A DNA stretch of 64,000 nt from Metabacillus arenae (GCF_014773385.1 NZ_JACXAI010000021.1:45325-109324), one strand, 5' to 3'. Counted from the first letter of the stretch, positions 37,826 to 47,270 are shown. A program made the numbers and translations. The notes: generated from the sequence alone by a model not told the origin.

Positions 37826-39505
37826 TTGGTTGAGCACAAAAGTAAAAAAGAGACGATCCTTATTTTTCTTTCATTGTTTATCCTTCTGCTATACTTGTCT
37901 CCTTTATTTATTCTGGGGGAACATGCTCATATTCGGGTGCATGATAATTTAGATTCCAATCTGGCTTGGTATAGGGTTCTAACGAACAGCGGACAGTTGT
38001 TTGGAAGTATTGAGGCAGTTATTCCCCAAATTATTAACGGACTGCCGAGAAATGCATTTAGCACCGAATTGAGCGGTCTTGTTTTGCTTTACAGCTTTTT
38101 TCCAACCATGACTGCCTATACGCTGAGTCAAGCCATTACTAGAGTTATTGCCTTTATCGGTATGTATCTCCTTTTGAAAAAGCACTTTTTAAAAGAAGAA
38201 AAGTGGGTGCTAATTAGAGCAGGTACAGCACTAACATTTGCTCTGACACCTTTCTGGCCTTCAGGTATGCTCAGCACACTTGGGATGCCGCTCGCACTTT
38301 GGGCGTTTTTAAATATACGTCAAGGTGAAAGAGAATGGAAGAATGTCGCTGTATTAACATTGCTTCCTCTATACTCAAGCTTTGTATTAGGGTTTTTCTT
38401 TTTTTTAACTGTGATGTTTATTTTCTGGCTTTGTGACGTTCTCAGAGGAAAAGGGTGGAACCTTCCGTTTTTCCTTTCAATAGCCTACATGACCGTTATC
38501 TATTTTATTGTAGAGTATCGCTTATTTCATTCTTTTTTGTTTTCAACAGTACCGAATAGCAGAGACGAATACTTTCATGCAAGATTGTCCTTATGGAGAG
38601 TAATCAGGCTGACGTTTAAAAACTTTGTATTAGGTCACAACCATGTCATGACAGTTCATGGATTAATCATTTTGCCAGTAACTTTGCTTGCTCTATATCT
38701 AATCATTTGGAAAAAACGCTGGAAAGAAGAAAGACCCTTTGTTGTTTTGTTTGTCATTAATTTCATTTTATCGGCTTGGTATGCTTTCTGGTTTTATAAG
38801 GGATGGCTGCCTCTAACAGAGCAATTTCATTTCCTTGATACATTTAATTTTGCTCGTTTTCATTTTTTAAGGCCACTTGTTATTTATATTGGGTTTGCTC
38901 TTGGTTTAAAAATATTGTCCGATCACCTGCATCAAAAATGGAAACAATTAATAACAGTATTCATAATCGCCCAAATTATCTTGTTAGGAACTTTTAATGA
39001 TGAAATCGTTTACCACAATAAACCAACCGTAAAGGAGTTTTATTCAGAGGAATTGTTTAATCAAATCAAACAGCATATTGATCTGCCAGTAGAGGATTAT
39101 CGAGTAGCAAGCATTGGGATTCATCCAGCGATAGCACAATACAATGGATTCTACACCCTTGATACGTATAATAATTTCTATCCATTAACATACAAGTATG
39201 ATTTTCGTAGGATCATCAAAAAAGAATTAGATAAAAATAAGACGATCCGTACATATTTCGATGAGTGGGGGGGGAGATGCTATCTTTTCACCTCAGAACT
39301 TGGTAAACATTATATGTTTAAGAAAAATTCAAAAAAGCGTTTAAAGAATCTTGAGCTTCAGATTGATCCTTTTAAGGAAATGGGCGGAAGGTACATTTTT
39401 TCAGCGATCCCGATCGATAATGCAATAGAAAACAAATTAGAATTGGATCAAATCTTTGACTCTGAACAATCAGCTTGGAAAATTTATTTATACAAAGTCA
39501 TTTAA
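37826..39505 (+). CDS. multi-pass membrane protein, YkoS-like (DUF6044 type)
   Basis: A 559-residue protein with about ten or eleven membrane segments and a soluble C-terminal part of about 140 residues. The N-terminal loop ILGEHAHIRVHDNLDSN after the first helix carries acidic residues, as in membrane glycosyltransferases of the GT-C type. It resembles B. subtilis YkoS, which lies next to the glycosyltransferase YkoT (from memory). The TTG at 37826 has GAGGTG 6 bases upstream and is preferred over GTG 37817, which overlaps that site. First gene of a three-gene operon with a GT2 transferase and a GtrA-like flippase. Confidence 0.75.
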   Translation: MVEHKSKKETILIFLSLFILLLYLSPLFILGEHAHIRVHDNLDSNLAWYRVLTNSGQLFGSIEAVIPQIINGLPRNAFSTELSGLVLLYSFFPTMTAYTLSQAITRVIAFIGMYLLLKKHFLKEEKWVLIRAGTALTFALTPFWPSGMLSTLGMPLALWAFLNIRQGEREWKNVAVLTLLPLYSSFVLGFFFFLTVMFIFWLCDVLRGKGWNLPFFLSIAYMTVIYFIVEYRLFHSFLFSTVPNSRDEYFHARLSLWRVIRLTFKNFVLGHNHVMTVHGLIILPVTLLALYLIIWKKRWKEERPFVVLFVINFILSAWYAFWFYKGWLPLTEQFHFLDTFNFARFHFLRPLVIYIGFALGLKILSDHLHQKWKQLITVFIIAQIILLGTFNDEIVYHNKPTVKEFYSEELFNQIKQHIDLPVEDYRVASIGIHPAIAQYNGFYTLDTYNNFYPLTYKYDFRRIIKKELDKNKTIRTYFDEWGGRCYLFTSELGKHYMFKKNSKKRLKNLELQIDPFKEMGGRYIFSAIPIDNAIENKLELDQIFDSEQSAWKIYLYKVI

Positions 39506-39523
39506 CCTGGAGGAGAGTACATC

Positions 39524-40552
39524 ATGAATCAACCTGTCCTTACAATTGTTGTTCCTTGCTACAATGAAGAAGAAGTCCTGCCTGATACCATTCACCAATT
39601 GGAACTGGTCGTAAATAATCTGATTACTGATGGCGTGATCTCAAACCAAAGTAAAATTCTTTTTGTTGATGATGGATGTATAGATAAATCCTGGTCGATT
39701 ATCTATAAAGCAAGCTTACATAAGGATGTGGTCCGGGGCTTAAAACTATCTAGAAATGTTGGGCATCAGAATGCTTTATTAGCTGGCCTTTTTACGGCAA
39801 AGGATGCTTCAGACTGTTTGATTTCAATTGACGCTGACCTGCAAGATGATATTGAAATCATTCAAGAATTTATTAATCAATTTAAAGCAGGATATGAAAT
39901 TGTCTATGGAGTTCGTGACAAACGTCATACAGATACTCGTTTTAAAAGAAATACAGCTGAACTTTTTTATAATTGCATGAAGAAATTAGGGGTTGATTTA
40001 ATTTATAATCATGCTGACTACAGGTTAATGAGCAAGCGGGCTGTAGAAGAGCTTCAAGGATTTCAGGAGGTTAATTTATTTTTAAGAGGAATTGTCCCTC
40101 TCCTAGGCTTTAGATCAACCTGCGTATATTATAGCCGCAAAGAAAGGAAGGCAGGAGAAACGAAATACCCATTGAAGAAGATGCTTTCCTTTGCTGCTGA
40201 TGGAATTACTTCCTTTTCAGTTACTCCTATTAGGTTTGTATTATCCGTTGGGATGCTATCTTTTATTGTTAGCTTTTTATTCGGTATCTATTTTTTAACC
40301 TTGAAATTCTTCGGCATGACACAAACAGGGTGGACATCCTTAATTACATCTATTTGGCTGATCGGAGGCTTGCAATTAATTGCAATAGGGCTGGTGGGTG
40401 AATATATTGGGAAAATTTATAAAGAAACAAAGAGGAGACCTAAATTTATTGTTGATATCGACTTATTTAATTTTCCATTTTCAAAGAAGGACAAGACGGA
40501 AGATGAACTAGATCATTATGAGATTAGAAAATTACCTGAAACAAATGGATAA
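39524..40552 (+). CDS. GT2-family lipid-linked glycosyltransferase, YkoT-like
   Basis: A 342-residue transferase that should add a sugar from a nucleotide donor to undecaprenyl phosphate at the cytoplasmic face. The catalytic domain starts IVVPCYNEEEVLPDTI and has the metal-binding DADLQDD near residue 105. Two C-terminal membrane helices (about residues 234-260 and 270-300) anchor it. The ATG at 39524 has GGAGGAGAG upstream. It lies 18 bases after the YkoS-like gene and overlaps the GtrA-like gene. The three together look like a pathway that decorates a cell-envelope polymer with single sugars. Confidence 0.88.
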   Translation: MNQPVLTIVVPCYNEEEVLPDTIHQLELVVNNLITDGVISNQSKILFVDDGCIDKSWSIIYKASLHKDVVRGLKLSRNVGHQNALLAGLFTAKDASDCLISIDADLQDDIEIIQEFINQFKAGYEIVYGVRDKRHTDTRFKRNTAELFYNCMKKLGVDLIYNHADYRLMSKRAVEELQGFQEVNLFLRGIVPLLGFRSTCVYYSRKERKAGETKYPLKKMLSFAADGITSFSVTPIRFVLSVGMLSFIVSFLFGIYFLTLKFFGMTQTGWTSLITSIWLIGGLQLIAIGLVGEYIGKIYKETKRRPKFIVDIDLFNFPFSKKDKTEDELDHYEIRKLPETNG

Positions 40553-40952
40553 CTCTTTTTTTCGATTCCTGCTAGTTGGCATTATTAATACTGTTTTTGG
40601 ATTATCTACAATATTTTTCTTAATGAAAGTGTGTCATTTATCTTATTGGGTTTCCACTTTTACAGGCAATGCAGCAGGCGGAGTTTTAAGCTTTTTATTG
40701 AATCGTTCCTTTACATTTGAAAGCCAAACTTCTTTTAAAAAAGGTCTTCCCCGTTTTGTGATAGTGGTTTTCTCCTGCTACTTTGTTGCTTTTTCCGGGG
40801 GAGAATATGCAGCTATTTGGTTGAAAAAAATACTCGATCTTATACCCGTATTGACTCACGATATACTGGCTGTTCTAGTTGGTACATTATTATACACACT
40901 GCTAAATTTTTTGGGACAAAAGTATTTTGTTTTCAAGTACCATTCTTCATGA
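40518..40952 (+). CDS. GtrA-family membrane protein
   Basis: A 144-residue protein with four membrane helices, starting at FFRFLLVGIINTVFGLSTIF, which is the GtrA signature. GtrA-like proteins flip or help transfer undecaprenyl-linked monosaccharides. The start at 40518 overlaps the end of the GT2 gene by 35 bases. A second ATG at 40545 is equally plausible, and neither has a strong ribosome site, which suggests translational coupling. A terminator follows. Confidence 0.88.
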   Translation: MRLENYLKQMDNSFFRFLLVGIINTVFGLSTIFFLMKVCHLSYWVSTFTGNAAGGVLSFLLNRSFTFESQTSFKKGLPRFVIVVFSCYFVAFSGGEYAAIWLKKILDLIPVLTHDILAVLVGTLLYTLLNFLGQKYFVFKYHSS

Positions 40953-40961
40953 AAGCTGGAT

Positions 40962-41005
40962 AAAAAAAGCAAATTTCTTTTAACTATAGGAAATCTGCTT
41001 TTTTT
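40962..41005 (+). terminator. terminator after the GtrA-like gene
   Basis: AAAAAAGCAAATTTC pairs with GAAATcTGCTTTTTTT across a 14-base loop. Confidence 0.85.
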
Positions 41006-41071
41006 ACGTCAAATTCGCGTTTTTCTCAAAAGTCAAAATAGAGAAAATAGTCTAGAGCAGATTAAGGCTAC

Positions 41072-41101
41072 TTGACACGCAACTATTTAGTTGCATATGA
41101 T
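41072..41101 (+). promoter_or_regulatory. promoter with a perfect palindromic operator for the ArsR operon
   Basis: TTGACA (41072-41077), 18 bases, TATGAT (41096-41101). The spacer is filled by GCAACTATTTAGTTGC (41079-41094), arms of 7 bp with a 2-base centre. ArsR-type repressors commonly bind such dyads, so autoregulation is likely. The TTG within the -35 is not a start codon. Confidence 0.75.
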
Positions 41102-41117
41102 ATACGAGAAAGGAGGA

Positions 41118-41443
41118 ATGGCCCGATAGATAAAATTTTTAAAGCTCTTGCCGATTCAAGCCGCAGACAACTGCTTGACCAACTGTACAAAAATAACGGA
41201 CAAACATTAAAAGAGTTATGTCACGATCTTGATATGTCCAGGCAAGCAGTAACGAAGCACCTCGTATTATTAGAAGAAGCAAATCTTGTTGTAGTGATTC
41301 GCAATGGGCGAGAAAAGCTTCATTACCTTAATGCTACACCAATCGGTGAGATTTATCAGCGATGGATCCGCAAGTATGATCATCATCATATAGAAATGTT
41401 GAGTGAATTAAAAAATAAGCTTGAGGAGGACAAGTTTAAATGA
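41118..41443 (+). CDS. ArsR-family regulator, start codon out of frame
   Basis: About 108 residues of a winged-helix repressor: KIFKALADSSRRQLLDQL, then TLKELCHDLDMSRQAVTKHLVLLEEA (recognition helix) and a wing. It lacks metal-binding cysteine pairs and belongs with the ArsR proteins that precede SRPBCC/AHSA1 genes. There is one oddity. The only ATG with a ribosome site (AAAGGAGGA, ATG 41118) reads ATG GCC CGA TAG, while the protein frame is one base off. An upstream in-frame TTG lies in the -35 box. Either a base was lost near codon 3 or an unusual start is used. The stop overlaps the next start (ATGA). Confidence 0.75.
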
Positions 41444-41895
41444 CTAAACCAAAATTTGTCTATGTGACTTACATTGCAACTACACCCGAGAAACTATGGA
41501 AAGCTTTGACAAGCAGTGATTTCACCGAAAAATACTTCTTTGGAAGCAAAATTCAATCTGATTGGCAAGAAGGCTCAAGCATTACCTATTCACGGAATGG
41601 GCAGGTTACCGATCACGGAAAAATACTAAAATGCGAGCCGCATCGTTTACTTTCTTTCACTTGGAACATAGTAGGTGATGAAACCGCCCGTGAGCAACCG
41701 TCACAGGTCACGTTTGAGATAAAACCAATGGATTCGACTGTAAAATTAACGCTTAAACATGAAAATCTGTCGTCAACTGACCTAGTGGAAAAGAACGATA
41801 CTTTTGAAGGGTTAAATAATGGATGGCCGGCAATTCTGAGCAACTTGAAAAGCTTGTTAGAGACGGGCAATACCTTGCCTTCAATTGCAATATAA
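41440..41895 (+). CDS. SRPBCC/AHSA1-family protein
   Basis: A 151-residue protein of the START-like fold that binds hydrophobic ligands in a deep cavity. It shows the AHSA1 pattern: a start strand KFVYVTYIATTPEKLWKALT, a central EGSSITYSRNGQVTDHG and a C-terminal long helix NNGWPAILSNLKSLLETG. Its start overlaps the ArsR stop by 4 bases, so the two are translationally coupled. AHSA1 proteins behind such ArsR genes have no agreed ligand. Confidence 0.88.
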   Translation: MTKPKFVYVTYIATTPEKLWKALTSSDFTEKYFFGSKIQSDWQEGSSITYSRNGQVTDHGKILKCEPHRLLSFTWNIVGDETAREQPSQVTFEIKPMDSTVKLTLKHENLSSTDLVEKNDTFEGLNNGWPAILSNLKSLLETGNTLPSIAI

Positions 41896-41920
41896 CCGAT
41901 TAGAGGGGAGTTGATTTAGT

Positions 41921-42352
41921 ATGAATAATCTTACGAACATAAAAGTATTAAAGCCAGCTAATGAAGTATTTGAAGCCTTTGTAGATCCTTTGAAAATCGG
42001 AAATTTTTGGTTTTCTTCAAGCTCTGAAAGATGGGAACAAGGCAAGTCGATTACATTGAGATATGATGAATACGATGCTCAAGGGGATATAGAAGTAATG
42101 GAAATCGAGGTAAATAAGAAAATCGTATTTCAGTGGGGTCCGCCCGAGGAGGAACACGTTGTTACTATTTTGCTGAAAGAGTTGGATCATGCAAGCACTA
42201 TTATAGAAATTAAGGAAGAAGGTTTTAAAGAAAATGATGGTGAGCTAATAAGTAAATTGTTAGATAATAAAGAAGGCTGGGTATATATGTTGACCTGTTT
42301 AAAGGGCTATTTGGAATATGGTGTTAACCTGAGAGCAGCATTAGTTAAATAA
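41921..42352 (+). CDS. second SRPBCC/AHSA1-family protein
   Basis: A 143-residue START-like protein, beginning NIKVLKPANEVFEAFVDPLKIGNFWF with the usual AHSA1 layout and the C-terminal helix EGWVYMLTCLKGYLEYG. It is clearly different from the one before it, so it is a second member rather than a recent copy. The gap to the previous gene is 25 bases and holds AGAGGGGAG. Last gene of the ArsR operon. Confidence 0.88.
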   Translation: MNNLTNIKVLKPANEVFEAFVDPLKIGNFWFSSSSERWEQGKSITLRYDEYDAQGDIEVMEIEVNKKIVFQWGPPEEEHVVTILLKELDHASTIIEIKEEGFKENDGELISKLLDNKEGWVYMLTCLKGYLEYGVNLRAALVK

Positions 42353-42584
42353 CTTTATGGATAGAGCCTTAGGACTCTTTTTTAATAGATTGAAATGTTA
42401 AGTTCAATAAAAATTGTAATTTCTTCCTTACATTGTTCTTTGAATATAAGGTTATCAGATTTGTATTTTTTGGAATGTGTATCAAAATAATAAGAAATAC
42501 ATAAAAAAACGAGATTTACAAGTACCTCTGACAATTAACAAGGCTCTGTAAATGTGAAAAAATTATGAAATTATGTCAGAAAGG

Positions 42585-42612
42585 TTGACATATTTATATA
42601 AAGGAGTAGTAT
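42585..42612 (+). promoter_or_regulatory. promoter of the aminotransferase gene
   Basis: TTGACA (42585-42590), 16 bases, TAGTAT (42607-42612). Confidence 0.6.
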
Positions 42613-42653
42613 AGACGTATTATTCAGAAAATTATAATTTTGAGGTGTATCAC

Positions 42654-43856
42654 ATGAAATATCCATTTGCTAAGCGAGTCCGTCATCTGCAATCATCTGC
42701 AGTGCGAGATATATTAAAAGTAGTAAATAAAGGAAACGTCATATCTTTTGCAGGCGGTCTTCCTGATGATGAACTATTTCCGAATGAAGCCATTAAAGAA
42801 GCTTTCTCCCGTGTTTTTGCTAAAGGAAATAACCCTTTGCAATATATTGAAACAGAAGGGTATGGGCCTTTGCGCGAAGTGATTCTAGATAGAATGGCAA
42901 AAAAGCAAATTTCAGGTTTTAATACCGGCCAGGTTTTACTTACAACAGGTTCTCAGCAGGCTATTGATTTGTTTTCAAGAGTTATGTTTAATCCCGGAGA
43001 CATTATCTTAACGGAGGATCCTACTTATTTAGCAGCACTACAAGTTTTTGAATCCTATGAGGCGCATGTTGTCGCGGTCGATTCAGATCAATATGGAATG
43101 ATTCCTGAAGACTTAGAAAGAAAGATGAAACGTTACAGACCAAAATGTGTTTATGTTGTCCCGACCTTTTCAAACCCTTCTGGTCGTGTCTGGTCTTTCG
43201 AACGTCGCCAGCATTTGATTAATATGGCTCATAAACATCATGTTATGGTGTTAGAGGATGACCCATACGGGGATATTCAATTTAATACAGATGATGTTAA
43301 TATCCCTTTAGCTGCTTTAGATGATGGAACACACGTCATTTATACAAGTACTTTTTCAAAGACTGCTGCACCAGCCCTGCGAACAGGCTGGATAGCGGGT
43401 CCGCATCAAATTATCAGGATCATGTCCCAAGCAAAGCAAGCCAATGATCTTCATTCAAACTCTCTATCTCATCAAGCTTTGCATGAGCTCTGCTGTCATT
43501 TTGATTTAGATTCGCACATTCGTAAAATAAGTGAGGTTTACGGGCATCGCATGAACATAATGGTCGATAAGCTCTTAAAAGCGGATATTCAAGACTTATC
43601 CTTTGTAAAACCAAAAGGAGGAATGTTCCTTTGGCTTGAATTAGATCCCCAAACGGATACAGCTTCTCTATTAACTGAAGCCGTTTCAAGAGGGGTTGCA
43701 TATGTTCCAGGTGAACCATTCTATGCAGGTACACCGAAAAGAAATGCGATGCGTCTTAATTTCACACACTCTACACCAGAAAAAATTGAAAAAGGAATTG
43801 AATTACTAACTGATCTTTTGCAGGATACTAATAATAAAGAATTTATTTTACAATAA
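42654..43856 (+). CDS. PLP-dependent aminotransferase, class I/II (2-aminoadipate-type)
   Basis: A 400-residue fold-type I enzyme. It begins KYPFAKRVRHLQSSAVRDIL and has VISFAGGLPDDELFP, the PLP-binding TTGSQQAID, PTFSNPSGRVW, the acidic DDPYGDI and the cofactor lysine in STFSKTAAPALRTGW near residue 240. The opening and FAGGLP motif are typical of the LysN/2-aminoadipate and aromatic aminotransferase group, without the MocR DNA-binding domain. The amino-acid substrate cannot be read from the sequence. ATG 42654 has TGAGGTG upstream. A single-gene unit with its own terminator. Confidence 0.9.
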   Translation: MKYPFAKRVRHLQSSAVRDILKVVNKGNVISFAGGLPDDELFPNEAIKEAFSRVFAKGNNPLQYIETEGYGPLREVILDRMAKKQISGFNTGQVLLTTGSQQAIDLFSRVMFNPGDIILTEDPTYLAALQVFESYEAHVVAVDSDQYGMIPEDLERKMKRYRPKCVYVVPTFSNPSGRVWSFERRQHLINMAHKHHVMVLEDDPYGDIQFNTDDVNIPLAALDDGTHVIYTSTFSKTAAPALRTGWIAGPHQIIRIMSQAKQANDLHSNSLSHQALHELCCHFDLDSHIRKISEVYGHRMNIMVDKLLKADIQDLSFVKPKGGMFLWLELDPQTDTASLLTEAVSRGVAYVPGEPFYAGTPKRNAMRLNFTHSTPEKIEKGIELLTDLLQDTNNKEFILQ

Positions 43857-43954
43857 GAATGTAGAAAATATCGAAGAATTCCTTATATAGAAGCATTAAA
43901 TTTGGGCTGTAAATAAAGTATTAAAAAAGTAAAATAGATTTTGTTAAATGAACG

Positions 43955-43985
43955 GACGCCTTTTTTAGCAAGAAGGCGTCTTTTT
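43955..43985 (+). terminator. terminator after the aminotransferase
   Basis: GACGCCTT pairs with AAGGCGTC, followed by TTTTT. Confidence 0.9.
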
Positions 43986-44436
43986 GTCGAGTTTTGAAAT
44001 CAGAAAAAGGGGAAATGTATCTTCAGATAAAATCATTGTGTGGTTGGAGGTACATTAGGATAAAAAAATCACTACTGCAATTGCGATTGAAAGAAATCAT
44101 TTGTTTATTCATTAAATTAAACATGGTAACAGAAAAACAATCTCGAAGAGTTAAGCGATATCAAATAAGTTCAAAGGACAAAAGGATAATTAAACAGAGT
44201 CTTTAAGAACCTATTCAAGAATCTCGTGAAAACGGCAAGATAGTATAAACAAAATGGGGATACAATGAAATTTGTCAAATTGATTAGTGCAATAAATCTT
44301 CATTATGATGAAAGAAAACAGATATAAAAATTCAAAAGTAGAACAGGAATGCTATTAGTGAAAGGGTTCTTTACAATGATTCGTGCTTGTTGAAATCCTC
44401 TTTATAAAAAAATAAAAATTCCGGGTGATAAATACA
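43986..44436. other. intergenic region without a recognised gene
   Basis: About 450 AT-rich bases. A 70-codon frame at 43994-44206 has no ribosome site and no recognisable motif, so I do not call it. The last 15 bases hold the ribosome site of the next gene. Confidence 0.45.
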
Positions 44437-45897
44437 ATGAGAATATTAGTAACCCCACCTAAAGTCATATTATTATGTGTATTATTGATTTCTTTTTTCA
44501 CATTTTTACCAGTCTATCATGTTTCAGCGGAACAAGACATCAAGATGACTATAGATAACTATGTCGAAACCTTTCTAGAAAAACATCGAATTCCGGGAGC
44601 TTCAATTGCTATTGTTCATGAGAATAAGATATTTTATTCTAATGGCTGGGGTGTAACGGGTGAAGGGGAAAAGGTAACGACTAAGACTCCCTTTTTGCTA
44701 GGATCGATAAGTAAATCATTAACAGGTTTAGCCATAATGAAATTAATTGAAGAAGATACCGTTAATCTTGAGGATCCGGTCCAAAAGTATATCCCATGGT
44801 TCACGCTTAAAGATCAACAAGCAGCAGCTCAAATTACAATAAAACATTTACTTTCCCATACAAGTGGGATAAGCACTTATTCAGGTTTATTAAAAGCAGA
44901 TCAGGGTTCTAAAAATCTTAATGCCATAAAAAACAATGTAAAAAGCTTATCAAACGTTGATCTCACTGCACTTCCGGGAGCAAAATATCAATATAGCGAT
45001 GCTAACTACATCATTCTTGGGGCTCTCATTGAAGAAGTTACAAATCAAACATTTTCCGACTATATGAAACAGCAAATATTTTTGCCGTTGGGTATGACAA
45101 ATACTGGGGCGGACAAAAAAACGGCGTATAAAAAAGGATATCATGCAGGATATCAATCTTGGCTTGGAATACCAAGAAAAAGTAAAGTCCCATATGATAA
45201 TGGTGGAGCACCATATGGTTATATTGCTGCAAGTGCAAAGGATATGGTTCAATATATTAAATTACTTAATCAACGAGGTAACAACAACCTTTTAACTAAA
45301 AAAAATATGGATCTTTATTTATCACCTCTTATCCAAATTCCTGAAAATGAGTATTATGGCTTTGGTTTAAAAATAACAAGTCCAGATTCCGAGAATGAAA
45401 TGATATGGCATTCAGGTTCAACTCCTGATTCACACGCAGAGCTATTTTTCATACCTGAATCTGGTTGGGGAGGAGTAATTCTTACCAATAAAAATCATAT
45501 TCAAGAAGAAGTGGCACTTCCATATTTGAAACAAGGTATTATAAATATATTAAATGGAGATGAACTAGTTGATATACCTAAATATATTCCTATAGTTCAA
45601 CTGGTTATCATAGCGATAATATGCTTACTTTTTGTAATGTTCATTTATCTACTAGTAAAGGTTAAATCTGGTAAAATTCGTAAAGGAAAACCATGGTGTT
45701 TTGCCGGTATTATTCTCTTTGTTTTATCAATTATCATCGTTCCGTTACTTATATATAGTGTGAAATCTCCATGGCATGTGATAAATGGATTTGCTGCTGA
45801 TATTGCATTACTAATAAGAATGATGGTTATCCTCTTGGCATTAAACGGCTTATTATCAATATATGTTTCATTTAAGAAATTAAAGGAAGGCAGTTAA
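44437..45897 (+). CDS. secreted/membrane serine hydrolase of the beta-lactamase class C fold
   Basis: A 486-residue protein. An N-terminal signal sequence (residues about 10-32, ending HVSAEQ) leads to an extracellular domain of about 330 residues with the catalytic SISK (SxxK) near residue 89, the YSDANY tyrosine motif and HSGS as third motif. Three further C-terminal membrane helices (about 388-410, 420-445 and 455-475) anchor it. This layout fits penicillin-binding-protein-like esterases or peptidases such as FmtA/PbpE relatives, and not necessarily a true beta-lactamase. ATG 44437 has GGGTGA upstream. An earlier in-frame ATG at 44425 lacks a site. Confidence 0.88.
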   Translation: MRILVTPPKVILLCVLLISFFTFLPVYHVSAEQDIKMTIDNYVETFLEKHRIPGASIAIVHENKIFYSNGWGVTGEGEKVTTKTPFLLGSISKSLTGLAIMKLIEEDTVNLEDPVQKYIPWFTLKDQQAAAQITIKHLLSHTSGISTYSGLLKADQGSKNLNAIKNNVKSLSNVDLTALPGAKYQYSDANYIILGALIEEVTNQTFSDYMKQQIFLPLGMTNTGADKKTAYKKGYHAGYQSWLGIPRKSKVPYDNGGAPYGYIAASAKDMVQYIKLLNQRGNNNLLTKKNMDLYLSPLIQIPENEYYGFGLKITSPDSENEMIWHSGSTPDSHAELFFIPESGWGGVILTNKNHIQEEVALPYLKQGIINILNGDELVDIPKYIPIVQLVIIAIICLLFVMFIYLLVKVKSGKIRKGKPWCFAGIILFVLSIIIVPLLIYSVKSPWHVINGFAADIALLIRMMVILLALNGLLSIYVSFKKLKEGS

Positions 45898-46232
45898 TAA
45901 ATCCATGTTGTCTAGTAAGGTGACTTCTGTATAGTTTACGGGAACAAGTAACCAGTTATTTAAAATAATTATGAAAAACACAATGCCAACACTACGATTT
46001 ATTAAATTTACATTATTTGGTTTTTGTTTTCTATGAAGTTATAAATTTTTAACTCTCAAAAGTGACATTGCAGTCGTTTAATTCTTCAATTAACGCACCA
46101 ATTATTTAAAAATAAGGTTAAAATCCAGCAAATTATTGAATTGTATGTTTTTGAATCGTTGTACAGTTTTATTCCCAATTTAACAAAATTATTGTATGAT
46201 AGATTAAACGTTTTGAAAGTGAGCTGAAAGCT

Positions 46233-46350
46233 GATGATGTGGTCGCCACTATTTGAAAATGATGTACCTGCAGTTATTCTCCCTTAACGGAAGAAATAAC
46301 TACATCTCCGTTAAGGACAGCAATTGTCTAGAGAAAACGGAGGGTACAAA
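46233..46350 (+). promoter_or_regulatory. possible translational attenuator upstream of the EamA gene
   Basis: A short frame, MMWSPLFENDVPAVILP (46233-46287), ends inside the left arm of a 10-bp hairpin, CCTTAACGGA (46282-46291) with TCCGTTAAGG (46307-46316). The right arm's CTCCGTT (46306-46312) is also a perfect complement of AACGGAG (46336-46342) in the ribosome site of the downstream gene. Two exclusive structures are therefore possible, one exposing and one hiding that site. The short frame has only a weak ribosome site, so the leader-peptide part is uncertain. Confidence 0.4.
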
Positions 46351-47223
46351 ATGAAAAACACCTTGTTAGGTTCCTTATATTTATCACTCGCTGCTAGTAT
46401 TTGGGGCGGGATGTATGTTGTAGTAAAATTTGTGGTGGACTTTGTACCACCACTTGAATTAGTATGGTTTCGCTATATAATTGCATTTTTGGCATTACTG
46501 ATCATTGGCGTTGTAACAAAACAATCATGGCGTATTGAAAAACGAGACTGGCTATTAATTTTCATAATTGGGCTTATTGGAAATACAATTTCTATCGTAA
46601 CCCAAGAAGTTGGTACGATGCTTTCAACTGCACAAATGGGTGCCATTATTACTTCCACCACGCCTGCATTTTTGGTGGTCTTTGCGCGCATTATTTTAAA
46701 AGAAAAAATTACGTTTAAAAAAGCAATTTCTATTATTTTAGCAACAATCGGTGTCTATATTATTGTTGGAGAAGCCCAAATCGATTTATCTCAACAACTT
46801 GGTGGCGTTACACTGCTTATTGCAGCACTAACATGGTCACTTATGTCTGTTCTTATAAAACGTGTTCCGGAGCACTATTCACAAATGGTCGTAACGAGCT
46901 ATGCTATTCTTGTGGCAATTGCCTTACTAACGCCATTTACAATTAGTCGATTATCTGAGCTCGATTTTCAAGTCATGATGCATCCATCTATATGGGGCGG
47001 CCTTTTATATTTGGGGGTTATTTCGACAGCATGCGCCTTTTTACTGTGGAATCGTGGACTGCAAATGCTTAACGCTTCAAGTGGCGGGTTATTTTTCTTC
47101 TTCCAACCTATAGTCGGTACTTTTTTAGGATGGTTATTACTAGGTGAACAAATTGGCTTGTCTTTTTGGATAGGTACAATATTCATCTTTATTGGGGTAT
47201 TATTAGTCATTCGAGAAGAATAA
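46351..47223 (+). CDS. EamA/DMT-family exporter
   Basis: A 290-residue protein with ten membrane helices in two repeated EamA halves (MKNTLLGSLYLSLAASIWGG, and the second half from LGGVTLLIAALTWSLM). Family members export amino acids, metabolites or drugs; the substrate is unknown here. ATG 46351 has CGGAGGG 7 bases upstream. An upstream in-frame start would overlap the leader described at 46233. It is a single-gene unit and its terminator is directly downstream. Confidence 0.9.
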   Translation: MKNTLLGSLYLSLAASIWGGMYVVVKFVVDFVPPLELVWFRYIIAFLALLIIGVVTKQSWRIEKRDWLLIFIIGLIGNTISIVTQEVGTMLSTAQMGAIITSTTPAFLVVFARIILKEKITFKKAISIILATIGVYIIVGEAQIDLSQQLGGVTLLIAALTWSLMSVLIKRVPEHYSQMVVTSYAILVAIALLTPFTISRLSELDFQVMMHPSIWGGLLYLGVISTACAFLLWNRGLQMLNASSGGLFFFFQPIVGTFLGWLLLGEQIGLSFWIGTIFIFIGVLLVIREE

Positions 47224-47231
47224 GCAGCAGG

Positions 47232-47270
47232 AAAAAGCTGATTGGTGTTATTTGCCGATCAGCTTTTTAT
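47232..47270 (+). terminator. terminator after the EamA exporter
   Basis: AAAAAGCTGAT pairs with ATCAGCTTTTT across a 15-base loop. Confidence 0.9.

Noticed and set aside
41072..41117. In-frame upstream extension of the ArsR gene from TTG 41072
   Set aside because: The TTG is part of the -35 box and the extension crosses the -10 and the ribosome site, so it cannot be translated from that promoter.
43994..44206. 70-codon reading frame after the aminotransferase
   Set aside because: No ribosome site, no motif, basic composition typical of chance frames in AT-rich DNA.
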